This document shows positions 35,160-44,737 of a stretch of DNA of 64,000 nt, in pieces (the stretch's first letter is position 1; every line of letters starts with the position of its first letter). Origin of the DNA: Halococcus qingdaonensis (GTDB taxonomy: Archaea; Halobacteriota; Halobacteria; Halobacteriales; Halococcaceae); assembly GCF_024508235.1 (NCBI RefSeq), contig NZ_CP101943.1:2515112-2579111 (forward strand). Direction: 5' to 3'. The notes under the pieces were generated by a model. That model ran no database searches. It was not told the DNA's origin and worked only from the letters and a program-made list of their open reading frames with translations. The position numbers and the translations under genes were made by a program.

Positions 35160-36689
35160 TCACGAGACGACGGTACGGGCCAGCCGGCGACAGAGCGCCA
35201 CGCTGTCGTACTCCGAGAACCGTTCGACCGCGAGCGCGAGCACGCCGTAGACGACGACGCCGACCAGAACGAGGAGAGTGAACTCGACGACGCCGGTGGC
35301 GACGCCCATACGGTGGACGGCGACGACGGCGATCCCCATGAGGATGCTGGGCACGGCAGGGTAGGCGACGAGGCGAAGCAGGCGTGCGTAGCTCCCGTCG
35401 ACCGCCCGCGTCGCGAGATACGTCGCGACCGGCTCGGAGAACAGCAGCGAGTTGCCGACGATCACCAGTCCCGTGCCGACCGCACCGTAGCGCGCTGTCG
35501 CGGGATAGATGAACGCCGCGATGATCACTAGCTTGCCGAACTGGATCTTCGTCGGCACGTCGGGTTTGCCGATGGCCTGGAACAGCGGGCCGGTCGTCGC
35601 CCCCAGCGAGCGCAGCAGGCCCCACGCGGCGAGCAGCTGGATCATGGGGATCATCGCGTCCCACTGCTCGGTGAGGAAGGTGTCGACGAACGTCGGTGCG
35701 ACGGCGGCGACGCCGACCGCGATCGGGAAGGAGATGAACGTCGTGAGCTGAACAGTTTTAAAGAAGCCGTCGCGCAGCTGGCGGTCGTCGCTCTGCATCT
35801 TCGAGTACGTCGGGAAGATCACGCTCGAAATGGTCTGGGTCACCTCCGTCGCGGGCGCGTTCGAGACGCGGTAGGCCAGCTGGTAGAGCCCGACGACGGC
35901 GGTCCCGAGATACCAGCCGACGAAGGCGTCGTCGCCCTCCATGATCAGAAACAACACCACTCCGGAGGCGAAGATCCACTTCCCGTAGCCGAACAGTTCG
36001 CGCGCGTGATCGAGATCGAACCGCGGTCGCGGCCGATAGTCGGCGACGAAGTAGGAGGCCACCAGCCGCACGAAGTCGCTCGCGACCAGCCCGAGCACGA
36101 GCGCCCACACCGAGCGGGTGAGAAAGGCCACGACGACGGCGACCGCCACGTAGAAGACCGTCCCCGACAGCGTGTAGGCGAACTGTTTGTCGAAGCGGAG
36201 GTCCTTCTTGAGATAGAGCAGTCCCGGGTTCTGGAGCCCCGAGAGCAGCGGCGAGAGCGCGAGCACTCTGAGAACGGGCGCGAGCTGCGGCTCGTCGAAG
36301 ACGAGCGGCGAGGCGACGATCGGTGCGCTGGCGAACAGGATGGCGGCGACGACGAGTCCGCGCGCGTTCTGCATCATCCAGGCCGTGTCGAGATAGGCGT
36401 CGACGTCGTCGGCCTCGCGCTGGATGAGCGCGGCGTCGATACCGAGCCTGGAGAGCTTGGTCAGTGCGCTCATCACGACGAGTGCGAGCGCCATCACGCC
36501 GTACGATCCGGGGCCGATGAGCCGCGCGACGAGCAGCACCATCGCGAGCTGGAGCACTCTGTCGACGACGTTCGTGAGCATGACCCAGACGCCGCTGGTG
36601 ACCGCGCGTTCGGTGAGGTCGCCGCCCGGGCTGAGCACGCGCCTGACGAGGGCGACGACGCTGCTGATCGACACACACCCGATTTCCAT
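35160..36689 (-). CDS. polysaccharide/oligosaccharide flippase (MOP superfamily)
   Basis: A 509-aa protein with about 12-14 TM helices; residues 30-60 (SGVWVMLTNVVDRVLQLAMV) and LLVARLIGPGSYGVMALALV are typical of Wzx/RfbX/MurJ-like flippases. It probably moves lipid-linked glycans across the membrane for S-layer glycosylation or exopolysaccharide. It begins the glycan cluster, divergent from the GlmU-like gene 105 bp away. Confidence 0.88.
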   Translation of the reverse strand: MEIGCVSISSVVALVRRVLSPGGDLTERAVTSGVWVMLTNVVDRVLQLAMVLLVARLIGPGSYGVMALALVVMSALTKLSRLGIDAALIQREADDVDAYLDTAWMMQNARGLVVAAILFASAPIVASPLVFDEPQLAPVLRVLALSPLLSGLQNPGLLYLKKDLRFDKQFAYTLSGTVFYVAVAVVVAFLTRSVWALVLGLVASDFVRLVASYFVADYRPRPRFDLDHARELFGYGKWIFASGVVLFLIMEGDDAFVGWYLGTAVVGLYQLAYRVSNAPATEVTQTISSVIFPTYSKMQSDDRQLRDGFFKTVQLTTFISFPIAVGVAAVAPTFVDTFLTEQWDAMIPMIQLLAAWGLLRSLGATTGPLFQAIGKPDVPTKIQFGKLVIIAAFIYPATARYGAVGTGLVIVGNSLLFSEPVATYLATRAVDGSYARLLRLVAYPAVPSILMGIAVVAVHRMGVATGVVEFTLLVLVGVVVYGVLALAVERFSEYDSVALCRRLARTVVS

Positions 36690-36794
36690 CCGTGGTTCAT
36701 ATCGTCGTCGGAGTCGCCCGCGGCCTTCTCGGAGCGGTCGACGACCACGTGGCCAGCCAGAACGTTGAAATCGTCGCCCCGTGGATAGGGTGCA

Positions 36795-37994
36795 ATGAGC
36801 GTCCGTACCGCCGTCGTCCTCGCGGCCGGGGAGGGTAACCGCCTCCGCCCGCTGACGTACAACCGCCCCAAACCGATGCTACCAGCGGCGAACCGGCCGA
36901 TCCTCGGCTACGTCTTCGACGCGCTGATCGACGCCGGGATCGAGGAGATCACCGTCGTCATCGGCTACAAGCGCGATCGCGTCCAGGAACACTTCGGGCC
37001 GACCTACCGCGACACGCCGCTCGACTACGTGATCCAGGACAAACAGCTCGGCAGCGGCCACGCCCTGCTCGCCGCGCGCTCGGCGGTCGACGAACCCTTC
37101 CTGCTCGTCAACGGTGACCGCGTGTTCGACTCCGGACTGGTGGCCGACGTCGTCGCCGAGTTCGAGGCCTATCCCGATGCGCCCGCCGCCCTCGGCGTGC
37201 TCGAACATCGCGACGTGCGCCGCTACGGCGCGGTCGCCCTCCACGAGGGTCGCATCGACGAGATCGTCGAGAAGCCCGAATCCGACGACTTCCGCCTGAT
37301 CAACGCCGGCGTCTACGCCTTTCGAACGGGGATCTTCGATGCGATCGAGGCGACCGAGCGCCGCGACGGCGAGCTTCAGCTGCCCGACACGCTCGCGCGA
37401 CTCATCGACGAGGGCGAGGACGTCCGCGGGGTGCGCGTCGATGGCCTTTCACCGCACGCTACCTACCCGTGGGACCTCCTGACCGTGACCCAGGAGATCC
37501 TCGCGCGCGGTCGCGTCGACGAGCCGGCCCGCGAGCAGGGCGTCTGGGTCGACGACACGTCGCTCGTCCACGAGTCGGCGACGCTTCAGGCACCCGTCGT
37601 GGTGGGGCCGGACTGCGAGGTCGGTCCCGGCGCGGTCGTCGGGCCGGACGTCGCACTCGGCCGCAACGTCACCGTCGAGGCGAACGCGACCGTCACACGC
37701 AGCGTGCTCGACGGCGATACGCGCGTCGGACCGGGGAGCACGGTTCTGGACTGTGTTGCCGGTCAGGACGTGACGCTCGGACCGGGTACTCTCGTGCCCG
37801 GCGGGCAGACCGACGTCCGGATCGGCACGCACGTTCACGAGGACCGCTCGCTCGGGGCGGTCGTCGCCGACCGGGTCGACGCCGACGGTGGGGTCACGCT
37901 CGAACCGGGCACACTGGTCGGGCCGGGCGCACGGCTGCACGTCGGCGTGCGGGCACGTGGCGAGATCCCCGCGGGTGCGGAGGTGCTCGACTGA
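36795..37994 (+). CDS. glmU: bifunctional sugar-1-P nucleotidylyltransferase / acetyltransferase (GlmU-like)
   Basis: A 399-aa protein. The nucleotidyltransferase domain spans 1-230 (VVLAAGEGNRLRPLTYNRPK, LLVNGDRVFDS, INAGVYAF) and a left-handed beta-helix of hexapeptides about 250-399 (VVVGPDCEVGPGAVVGPDVA). This matches archaeal GlmU-type enzymes making UDP-GlcNAc from GlcN-1-P. Stop and glmS start overlap (TGATG), consistent with consecutive steps. Confidence 0.85.
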   Translation: MSVRTAVVLAAGEGNRLRPLTYNRPKPMLPAANRPILGYVFDALIDAGIEEITVVIGYKRDRVQEHFGPTYRDTPLDYVIQDKQLGSGHALLAARSAVDEPFLLVNGDRVFDSGLVADVVAEFEAYPDAPAALGVLEHRDVRRYGAVALHEGRIDEIVEKPESDDFRLINAGVYAFRTGIFDAIEATERRDGELQLPDTLARLIDEGEDVRGVRVDGLSPHATYPWDLLTVTQEILARGRVDEPAREQGVWVDDTSLVHESATLQAPVVVGPDCEVGPGAVVGPDVALGRNVTVEANATVTRSVLDGDTRVGPGSTVLDCVAGQDVTLGPGTLVPGGQTDVRIGTHVHEDRSLGAVVADRVDADGGVTLEPGTLVGPGARLHVGVRARGEIPAGAEVLD

Positions 37995-39781
37995 TGTGTG
38001 GGATCGTCGGCTGCGTCGGTCGGCCGGACGAGACCCTCGACGTGTTGATGCACGGGCTCTCGAAGCTCGAATATCGGGGCTACGACTCGGCGGGCGTCGC
38101 GCTCGCCAACAGCGCCGTCGAGATCGAAAAGCACGAGGGCGAACTCGCGAACCTCGAACGCGCGGTCGACGACGACGCCCCGTCCGGCCCCGTCGGCATC
38201 GGTCACACCCGCTGGAGCACGCACGGCCCGCCGAGCGACCGTAACTCCCACCCGCACGCCGACTGCGAGGGCGAGGTCGCGGTCATCCACAACGGGATCA
38301 TCGAGAACTATCAAACTGTCAAGGACGAACTCACCGCTGCGGGCCACGAGTTCACGAGCGACACCGACACCGAGGTCGTCCCCCATCTCATCGAATCTGC
38401 GCTCGCCGACGGCGCGAGCCACGAGGAGGCCTTCCGCGCGGCGATCGAACGCATCGAGGGGAGCTACGCCATCGCCGCCGTCTTCGCCGGCGGTGATTCG
38501 GTGTTCTGTACGCGCCAGGACTCGCCGCTCGTGCTCGGTATCGACGACGGCGCGACCTATCTCGCGAGCGACGTGCCCGCCTTTCGGGAGTTCACCGATC
38601 GCGTCGTCTACCTGGAGGACGGCGAGTTCGCGCGCATCGACGCCGACGGCTGGGACGTCTCGACGGCCGACGGCGAGCCGGTCGAGAAGACGATCCACAC
38701 CGTGAACTGGGACGCCGAGGAGACGGGCAAGAGCGGCTACGACCACTTCATGCTGAAGGAGATCCACGAGCAGCCGCGCGCGCTCCGGCAGTGTCTGCGC
38801 GGGCGCGTCGACGAACTCGGCGGGCAGGTCGAATTGGAGGAGCTCGCCGGCGTCAGGCCCACGAGCGTGCAGTTCGTCGCCTGCGGCACCTCCTATCACG
38901 CGGCGCTGTACGGTGCGGAGCTGTTCCGCGAGGCTGGCGTCCCCGCACAGGCGTTTCTGGCCAGCGAGTACGTCACCTCGCCGCCGCCGATCGGTGACGC
39001 GCTCGTCGTCGGCGTCACCCAGAGCGGCGAGACCGCCGACACGCTGAGTGCGCTCCGGGAGGCACGCCAGCGCGGCGCGCGCACGCTTGCGCTCACCAAC
39101 GTGGTCGGCTCGACGGTCGCCCGCGAGTGCGATCACACCCTCTACATCCGTGCCGGCCCCGAGATCGGCGTCGCGGCCTCGAAGACGTTCGCGAGCCAGC
39201 TGGCCGCGCTCAACCTCTTCGCGTTCGCGGCCACCGACGACCACGACCGCGAGGCGATCGGCGCGCTGCGCGACCTTCCGAGCACAGTTCAAGAAGTCAT
39301 CGACGACTCGACGGCCGAATCGGTCGCCGAGGCGTATCTCGATGCCGACGCCTACTTCTTCATCGGCCGCGGGCTGAACTATCCGGTGGCGCTCGAAGGC
39401 GCGCTCAAGCTCAAGGAGATCACCTACCGCCACGCCGAAGGGTTCGCCGCCGGTGAGCTCAAACACGGGCCGTTGGCCCTGGTGACGGACAACTCGCCGG
39501 TGATCGCCATCACCACGGGCGACGGCGAGCTCGCGCGCAAGACGGTGAACAACGTCAAAGAGGTCGAGGCGCGCGACGCGCCCGTCATCGCCGTCACCGA
39601 CGGCCAGTCGGACATCGAGCGCTACGCCGATCACGTCCTCACCATTCCCGAGACGCAGCCGCGGACCGCCGCCGTCCTCGCGAACGTCCAGCTCCAGCTG
39701 CTCGCCTACCACACCGCCGACCAGCTCGGCCGCTCGATCGACAAACCCCGCAACCTCGCGAAAAGCGTCACCGTCGAGTAG
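37994..39781 (+). CDS. glmS: glutamine-fructose-6-phosphate aminotransferase (isomerizing)
   Basis: A 595-aa protein starting MCGIVGCVGRPDETLDVLMH with catalytic Cys2. The glutaminase domain has GHTRWSTHGPPSDRNSHPH. Two SIS domains follow (VACGTSYHAALYGAELF, VTQSGETADTLSALREA, FASQLAALNLF). It makes GlcN-6-P, the first step toward UDP-GlcNAc. The reading frame stays open 525 nt upstream, but MCGIVG fixes the start. Confidence 0.96.
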   Translation: MCGIVGCVGRPDETLDVLMHGLSKLEYRGYDSAGVALANSAVEIEKHEGELANLERAVDDDAPSGPVGIGHTRWSTHGPPSDRNSHPHADCEGEVAVIHNGIIENYQTVKDELTAAGHEFTSDTDTEVVPHLIESALADGASHEEAFRAAIERIEGSYAIAAVFAGGDSVFCTRQDSPLVLGIDDGATYLASDVPAFREFTDRVVYLEDGEFARIDADGWDVSTADGEPVEKTIHTVNWDAEETGKSGYDHFMLKEIHEQPRALRQCLRGRVDELGGQVELEELAGVRPTSVQFVACGTSYHAALYGAELFREAGVPAQAFLASEYVTSPPPIGDALVVGVTQSGETADTLSALREARQRGARTLALTNVVGSTVARECDHTLYIRAGPEIGVAASKTFASQLAALNLFAFAATDDHDREAIGALRDLPSTVQEVIDDSTAESVAEAYLDADAYFFIGRGLNYPVALEGALKLKEITYRHAEGFAAGELKHGPLALVTDNSPVIAITTGDGELARKTVNNVKEVEARDAPVIAVTDGQSDIERYADHVLTIPETQPRTAAVLANVQLQLLAYHTADQLGRSIDKPRNLAKSVTVE

Positions 39782-39799
39782 CGGCGGTTCGGCTCGCCA

Positions 39800-40174
39800 T
39801 CAAGACTTCTCAGTAAGCTGTTCGCGCGTGGACGGTTCGCGTGCGTCGTCCTCGGTTTCGAGCAACCGGTCGAGACGGCGCTCGAACTCCTCGTCCGTGA
39901 GTTCGCCGCGCGCGTAGCGCTCGCGCACGATCAACAGCGGATCGCGCTCTGCGTGCGCTGTCGAGGATGCCGATGAGGACTCCGTCGCTGTCACCGATTC
40001 CCTGAACACGGCCAGTCCACCGAGCCCGAACGCCATCAACAGCACGCCGTATTCGATGGTCAGAGCGAGCATGACTGCACCGCCGACGAAGACCGCGAGA
40101 CAGATCAGAAAAGCGACCGTATCGAGAGTCGTTCTCCCGAGCAGCGGCCGTTCACCGTCTACCGGGTCGGCCAT
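39800..40174 (-). CDS. SHOCT domain membrane protein
   Basis: A 124-aa protein: two TM helices (TLDTVAFLICLAVFVGGAVM and the next), a Ser/Thr linker, then the SHOCT motif RERYARGELTDEEFERRLDRL (two short helices). Typical of small haloarchaeal membrane proteins; role unknown, possibly oligomerisation. ATG 40174 chosen over 40216. Interrupts the plus-strand glycan genes. Confidence 0.85.
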   Translation of the reverse strand: MADPVDGERPLLGRTTLDTVAFLICLAVFVGGAVMLALTIEYGVLLMAFGLGGLAVFRESVTATESSSASSTAHAERDPLLIVRERYARGELTDEEFERRLDRLLETEDDAREPSTREQLTEKS

Positions 40175-40280
40175 GCGCCGACGTTTCTCTCGAATGATCA
40201 AAAACCTTCGCTGCATCTTTCGCCGACAGAAACGGCAAACGTTTTGGCCGCTCAGGAGTTACTCGGACAACGAGTAACTA

Positions 40281-41447
40281 ATGTCGATCATCGTCACCGG
40301 GGCCGACGGCTACGTCGGCTGGCCGACCGCGCTGCGAATCGCCGACCGCACCGACGAACGCGTGCTCTGTGTCGACAACTTCGCCCGCCGCGAGTGGGTC
40401 GCCTCGGTCGGCGCGACGAGCGCCACGGCGGTCGCCTCGATGGACGACCGACTGGCGGCCGCCGAGGAGGAGGGCTACACGAACCTCTCGTTCGTCGAGG
40501 GCGACCTCACGGATCGGGCGTTCGTCGACCGCTTGCTCGCGGTGCACGAGCCGCGCGCGATCGTCCACACCGCCGCCCAGCCCTCCGCGCCCTACTCGCA
40601 GATCAACGGCGAGCGCGCCAACGAAACCCAGCACAACAACCTCCAGGCGACGCGCAACCTCGTCTGGGGGCTCCAGGAGGCCGGACTCACCGACACCCAC
40701 TTCGTCGAGACGACCACGACGGGTGTCTACGGCGCGCCCGAGTTCCCGATCCCGGAGGGCGGTGCGACGATGGAGAACGAGGGCGCGCGTGACGAGGTGC
40801 CGTTCCCTGCGATGGCCGGCAGCTGGTATCATCTCACCAAGAGCCACGACGCGGCCAACCTCCGGCTGGCCCACAGCCAGTTCGACATCCCGATCAGCGA
40901 CGTACGAACGGCGATCGTCTACGGCGCGGGCACCGACGAGACGCGCGCGGACGAGCGCCTCGCGACGCGCCTCGACTTCGACTACTACTTCGGCGTCGTC
41001 GCCCACCGCTTCGCGGCGCAGGCGGTCGCGGGCTACCCGCTGACGGTGTACGGCAAGGGCGAGCAGCGAAAGCCGTTCGTGAGTCTCGACGACGCCGTCG
41101 AGGGGCTCGCACGGCTCGCGCTCGTCGATCCCGCCGAGCGCCCCGCCGCCCACACCGTCTACAACCAGACCACGCGCGCGATCAGCATCGTCGAGATCGC
41201 CGAGACGATCGCGGCGGTCGGTGACGAGCACGATCTCGACGTCGACGTCGAACACGTCGAGAACCCGCGCGACGAGGACGAGACACACAAGATGGAGATC
41301 CGTCACGAGAAGTACGACGAGCTCATCGACGGGCAGTCCGTCGATTTCCGGGCGGGCATCGACGAAGTCGTCGGCGCGATGAACGATCGTCGCTCGGTGA
41401 TCGAGAGCCACGAGGACCGCTTTCTGCCGGACATGCTCGAATCGTGA
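40281..41447 (+). CDS. UDP-sulfoquinovose synthase-like epimerase (SQD1/Agl3 type)
   Basis: A 388-aa extended SDR: IIVTGADGYVGWPTALRIAD, TAAQPSAPYSQINGE, TTTGVYGAPE, catalytic WYHLTKSHDAAN (YxxxK), RLDFDYYFGVVAHRFAAQAV and GYPLTVYGKGEQRKPFVSL. The insertion pattern and the APYS and YHLTKxHD motifs match SQD1 and archaeal Agl3, which convert UDP-glucose plus sulfite to UDP-sulfoquinovose. Start ATG 40281. Overlaps the next epimerase by 4 nt. Confidence 0.75.
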   Translation: MSIIVTGADGYVGWPTALRIADRTDERVLCVDNFARREWVASVGATSATAVASMDDRLAAAEEEGYTNLSFVEGDLTDRAFVDRLLAVHEPRAIVHTAAQPSAPYSQINGERANETQHNNLQATRNLVWGLQEAGLTDTHFVETTTTGVYGAPEFPIPEGGATMENEGARDEVPFPAMAGSWYHLTKSHDAANLRLAHSQFDIPISDVRTAIVYGAGTDETRADERLATRLDFDYYFGVVAHRFAAQAVAGYPLTVYGKGEQRKPFVSLDDAVEGLARLALVDPAERPAAHTVYNQTTRAISIVEIAETIAAVGDEHDLDVDVEHVENPRDEDETHKMEIRHEKYDELIDGQSVDFRAGIDEVVGAMNDRRSVIESHEDRFLPDMLES

Positions 41448-42370
41448 GCGACCTGCTCGTCACGGGCGGCTGTGGCTACATCGGCAGCGCGCTGGTGCCC
41501 CTGTTGGCGAACGACGATCGCGTAGATCGGCTGGTCGTGCTCGATTCGCTCGCCTCGGGTTCGCCACGAAACCTGCGCGGTTCGGTCGAAGCGATCGCGT
41601 TCCGGCAGGGCGACGTCCGTGAGTACGGCGACGTCGAGAGCGCGATGCGCGGGGTGGATACTGTCGTTCACCTGGCGGCGATCACCGGTGCCGACAGCAC
41701 GCACGACCGCCGCGAGGAGACCTACGCGACGAATCTGGAGGGGACGCGCAACGTGCTCACCGCCGCCCGGAAGATGGGCGTCGAGCGCGTCGTCCTCGCC
41801 TCCTCGTGTAACATCTACGGGCGCGCAACGAGCACCGATATCGACGAGGGGATCGAGCCGGATCCGATCAACCCCTATGCCGAGACGAAATACGAAGCGG
41901 AGCAACTCCTCGCCGAGTACGCCGACGACTACGGTCTCGACGGGACGGCGCTTCGTCTGAGCACCGTCCACGGCGACGCACCGGGCATCCGGTTCAACCT
42001 CGTCGTCAACCAGTTCGTCTTCCGCGCGCTCACGGACCGTCCCCTGACGGTGTACGGCGACGGCTCGAACTGGCGGCCGTTCATCCACGCGCGCGACGCT
42101 GCCCGTGCCTACCGCGAGGCGGCGCTCGCGCCCGACGACTGGTCGGAGCCCGTCTACAACGTCGGTGCGAACGAAGCGAACTACCGGATCAGCGACGTCG
42201 CTACACTCATTAGCGAGGAACTTGCTACTGTGGACGTGACATACCTCGAAGACGAACATCCCGGCCCCTCCTATCACGTGAACTTCGATCGCGTGGCCGA
42301 GACGGGCTTCGAGCCCGCGATCGACCTCCGCGAGGGCGTCCGCGATCTCGCCCGGAGGTTCCGCGGATGA
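41444..42370 (+). CDS. NAD-dependent epimerase/dehydratase
   Basis: A 308-aa extended SDR from GTG 41444: LLVTGGCGYIGSALVPLLAN, SSCNIYGRA, catalytic NPYAETKYEAE (YxxxK), VYGDGSNWRPFIHARDAARA. Likely a UDP-hexose 4-epimerase or dehydratase-like enzyme. GTGA overlap with the SQD1-like gene and ATGA overlap with the next. Confidence 0.87.
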   Translation: MSDLLVTGGCGYIGSALVPLLANDDRVDRLVVLDSLASGSPRNLRGSVEAIAFRQGDVREYGDVESAMRGVDTVVHLAAITGADSTHDRREETYATNLEGTRNVLTAARKMGVERVVLASSCNIYGRATSTDIDEGIEPDPINPYAETKYEAEQLLAEYADDYGLDGTALRLSTVHGDAPGIRFNLVVNQFVFRALTDRPLTVYGDGSNWRPFIHARDAARAYREAALAPDDWSEPVYNVGANEANYRISDVATLISEELATVDVTYLEDEHPGPSYHVNFDRVAETGFEPAIDLREGVRDLARRFRG

Positions 42371-43338
42371 GCGCCGACGAACCGCCGACGATCGCCGTGA
42401 CGGGTGCGGCGGGCTACATCGGGAGCTGCGTCGTCAAACACCTCCGCAACGACCATCCCGACTGGTGCGTAGCGGCACTCGATAACTTCTATCTGGGCGA
42501 CGTACGGTCGATCGGCGACGTGACCGTCGAACACGTCGATGTCCGCAACCGTGATCGGCTGGAGCACGCGCTCGACGGGGCGGACATCGTGATGCATCTC
42601 GCCGCCCTTTCGGGGGTTCCCGACTGCGAGAACCGGAAGGATCTCGCCTACGAGGTCAACGTGCAGGGCACCGAGAACGTGGCGTGGTACTGCCGGAAAC
42701 ACAGTACAGGACTGGTCTTCCCGTTCAGCATGGCGACGATTGGCGATCCCGTCGAGTTCCCGATCACCGTCGACCATCCGCGCGACCCGCTCAACTGGTA
42801 CGGGCGGAGCAAACTGCTGAACGAGCGCGCCATCGAGGGGCTCGTCGACGGAGCGTTCCCGGCACACCTCTTCCTGAAATCGAATCTCTACGGCGACCAC
42901 GAGATCGACGGCAAGCGCGTCTCGAAGGGCACAGTCACCAATTTCTTCCTGGATCGCGCGCTCGCCGGCGAGACGATCACGGTTCACGAGCCGGGCACGC
43001 AGTCGCGAAACTACATCCACGTCGAGGACGTCGCCCGCGCCTACGTCAGAAGCGCCGAGCGGATGATCGATCAGCTCGCCGCCGGCGAGACGGGAGTGGA
43101 AAAGTACGAGCTCGCGAGCGACGAGGATCCCAGCGTGATGGCAATCGCCGAGCTCGTCGCCCGCGTCGCCCGCGAGGAGCGCGGGGCCGATCCCGACGTC
43201 GAACTGATCGAGAACCCGCGCGAGAGCGAGACGCTGGTCGATCGGTTCCCGGTCGACACGACGCGAACACACGACGTACTCGGCTGGAGCGTCGAACGCT
43301 CGCTCGAAGACACGGTTAGAGAACGGCTGCGACCGTAG
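42367..43338 (+). CDS. NAD-dependent epimerase/dehydratase
   Basis: A 323-aa extended SDR: IAVTGAAGYIGSCVVKHLRN, MHLAALSGVPDCENRKDLAY, then NWYGRSKLLNE with YxxxK, and PGTQSRNYIHVEDVARAYVR. Sugar substrate unknown. Third in a row of overlapping SDR genes, and tail-to-tail with aglF without spacing. Confidence 0.87.
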   Translation: MSADEPPTIAVTGAAGYIGSCVVKHLRNDHPDWCVAALDNFYLGDVRSIGDVTVEHVDVRNRDRLEHALDGADIVMHLAALSGVPDCENRKDLAYEVNVQGTENVAWYCRKHSTGLVFPFSMATIGDPVEFPITVDHPRDPLNWYGRSKLLNERAIEGLVDGAFPAHLFLKSNLYGDHEIDGKRVSKGTVTNFFLDRALAGETITVHEPGTQSRNYIHVEDVARAYVRSAERMIDQLAAGETGVEKYELASDEDPSVMAIAELVARVAREERGADPDVELIENPRESETLVDRFPVDTTRTHDVLGWSVERSLEDTVRERLRP

Positions 43339-44115
43339 CTACTCGGTATCGACGGCTGCGTCGGCACCCGCTTCGTTTTCCCCATCGGTATCGAGCTCGC
43401 CACGTGCGTCCTGGATACGGCGTTCGGCTTCGTCGCGGTCCTCGGGATAGCCGACGTCGATGCGCCAGCCGTTCATCCGCACGGCGTCGATGGTGCGGCC
43501 CGATCGCAGGAGCAGATCGACGGCTTCCGAGAGCTCGTACTCGCCGCGCGCGGAGGGCTGGACGAGATGGCAGGCGTGGAAGATCGCGGGCGTGAACGTG
43601 TAGAAACCCGTGAGAACGAGGTTCGTCGGCGGTTCGTCGGGTTTCTCGATGACGTCGGTGACCTCACCATAGTCGTTGGTGTCGCAGACGCCGTACCTGT
43701 TGGCCTCCTCCATCGGGACCTCCTCGACGAGGAAGGCGGCGTCGGCACGGTCCTCGCGCTGGCGGTCGACGACGTCCGCGAGGTTCGCCTCGAAGACGTT
43801 GTCGCCGAGGATGAGCATGAAGTCGTCGTCGATGTGCTCCTCGACGGTGAGGAGGGCGTGGGCCAGTCCGGCCTGCTCGCGCTGGTGGGTGTAGGTGATC
43901 GGGATGCCGTCGAACTCGTCGCCGTAGTGCTCGATGATGACTTCCTTCTGGTAGCCGACGACGACGAGCAGTTCGCTCGCGCCGAGTTCGGCCAGCTGCT
44001 CGAAACAGTGCGTGAGGATGGGTTTGTCGTCGACCTCGACCATCCCCTTTGGCTTGTCCTCGGTCAGTGGCCGGAGGCGCGTGCCCTCGCCGGCGGCCAG
44101 CACGACGGCTTTCAT
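43339..44115 (-). CDS. aglF: sugar-1-phosphate nucleotidylyltransferase AglF
   Basis: A 258-aa protein MKAVVLAAGEGTRLRPLTED, with LAHALLTVEEHIDDDFMLIL, GDNVFEANL and WRIDVGYPEDRDEAERRI; single domain without beta-helix. Matches AglF/glucose-1-phosphate uridylyltransferase of the haloarchaeal N-glycosylation pathway. ATG 44115 chosen; the upstream in-frame 40 codons are not conserved. An AT-rich box near 44143 fits a leaderless promoter. Confidence 0.8.
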   Translation of the reverse strand: MKAVVLAAGEGTRLRPLTEDKPKGMVEVDDKPILTHCFEQLAELGASELLVVVGYQKEVIIEHYGDEFDGIPITYTHQREQAGLAHALLTVEEHIDDDFMLILGDNVFEANLADVVDRQREDRADAAFLVEEVPMEEANRYGVCDTNDYGEVTDVIEKPDEPPTNLVLTGFYTFTPAIFHACHLVQPSARGEYELSEAVDLLLRSGRTIDAVRMNGWRIDVGYPEDRDEAERRIQDARGELDTDGENEAGADAAVDTE

Positions 44116-44155
44116 GGGCCTACAACGCGGGGGCCGTCGCAAATATCTGTCGCCA

Positions 44156-44638
44156 CTCGACGATAAACCGGTAACGACGATAGCAATCGTTGCTATTAAC
44201 GAAGACGAGATGGCGACGAAATACGCTGAGCTCATGGCATGGGCCGCAGACCTCGAACGCTACTTCCTGCGCAAGCGCGTCCAGTCGGGTGTTGATCGGG
44301 CACAACGAGCAGGCAAGTGGACCGGACGGCCACCCTATGGATTTACGACCCACGATGGCTACCCCGTCGTCGAACCCGAGGACTACCTCCGAATGCAGGC
44401 TGCTCTCGAACTGCTCGAAACTGATCCCAATCAGACGCTTACGTCCGTCGCTACTCACGCTGGTATTGCGAAGTCATCGCTCTCTCGGATACGTAACGAC
44501 CCTGAACGCCGACAACTCTATCTCTACGGTGAAGCATCCGATGAACGCGTCGAAGAGGCTGTCAACGCTGCTGGCATTGAATCCGAGAGCGAACTTGCGG
44601 AACTGCGTAAACGTATTGAGACACTTGAAGAACGATGA
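44156..44638 (+). pseudogene. serine recombinase, N-terminally truncated
   Basis: About 150 codons encode the tail of a resolvase-type recombinase: VTTIAIVAINEDEM, then LERYFLRKRVQSGVDRAQRA, GKWTGRPPYGF and an HTH-like SVATHAGIAKSSLSRIRN. The catalytic N-terminal domain with Ser nucleophile is missing; upstream DNA is the aglF promoter. ATG 44210 might still start a short protein. A 7-bp palindrome ATAGCAA-TCG-TTGCTAT lies at 44180-44196. Marks the start of the accessory region. Confidence 0.75.
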
Positions 44639-44737
44639 TCCAGATACCGAACCAGCCACTAACCCAGCCAGCTACCGAGGAACAGTCCGTTGTCAATTTC
44701 AAAGTTCGTTGATAGCTGGCCGTGGAGTCACTTTGCG

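Noticed and set aside
44180-44196. ATAGCAA-TCG-TTGCTAT as an attachment site for the island
   Set aside because: It lies within recombinase-like coding sequence (IAIVAIN), and I found no matching copy near 63.1 kb, so an att role is unsupported.
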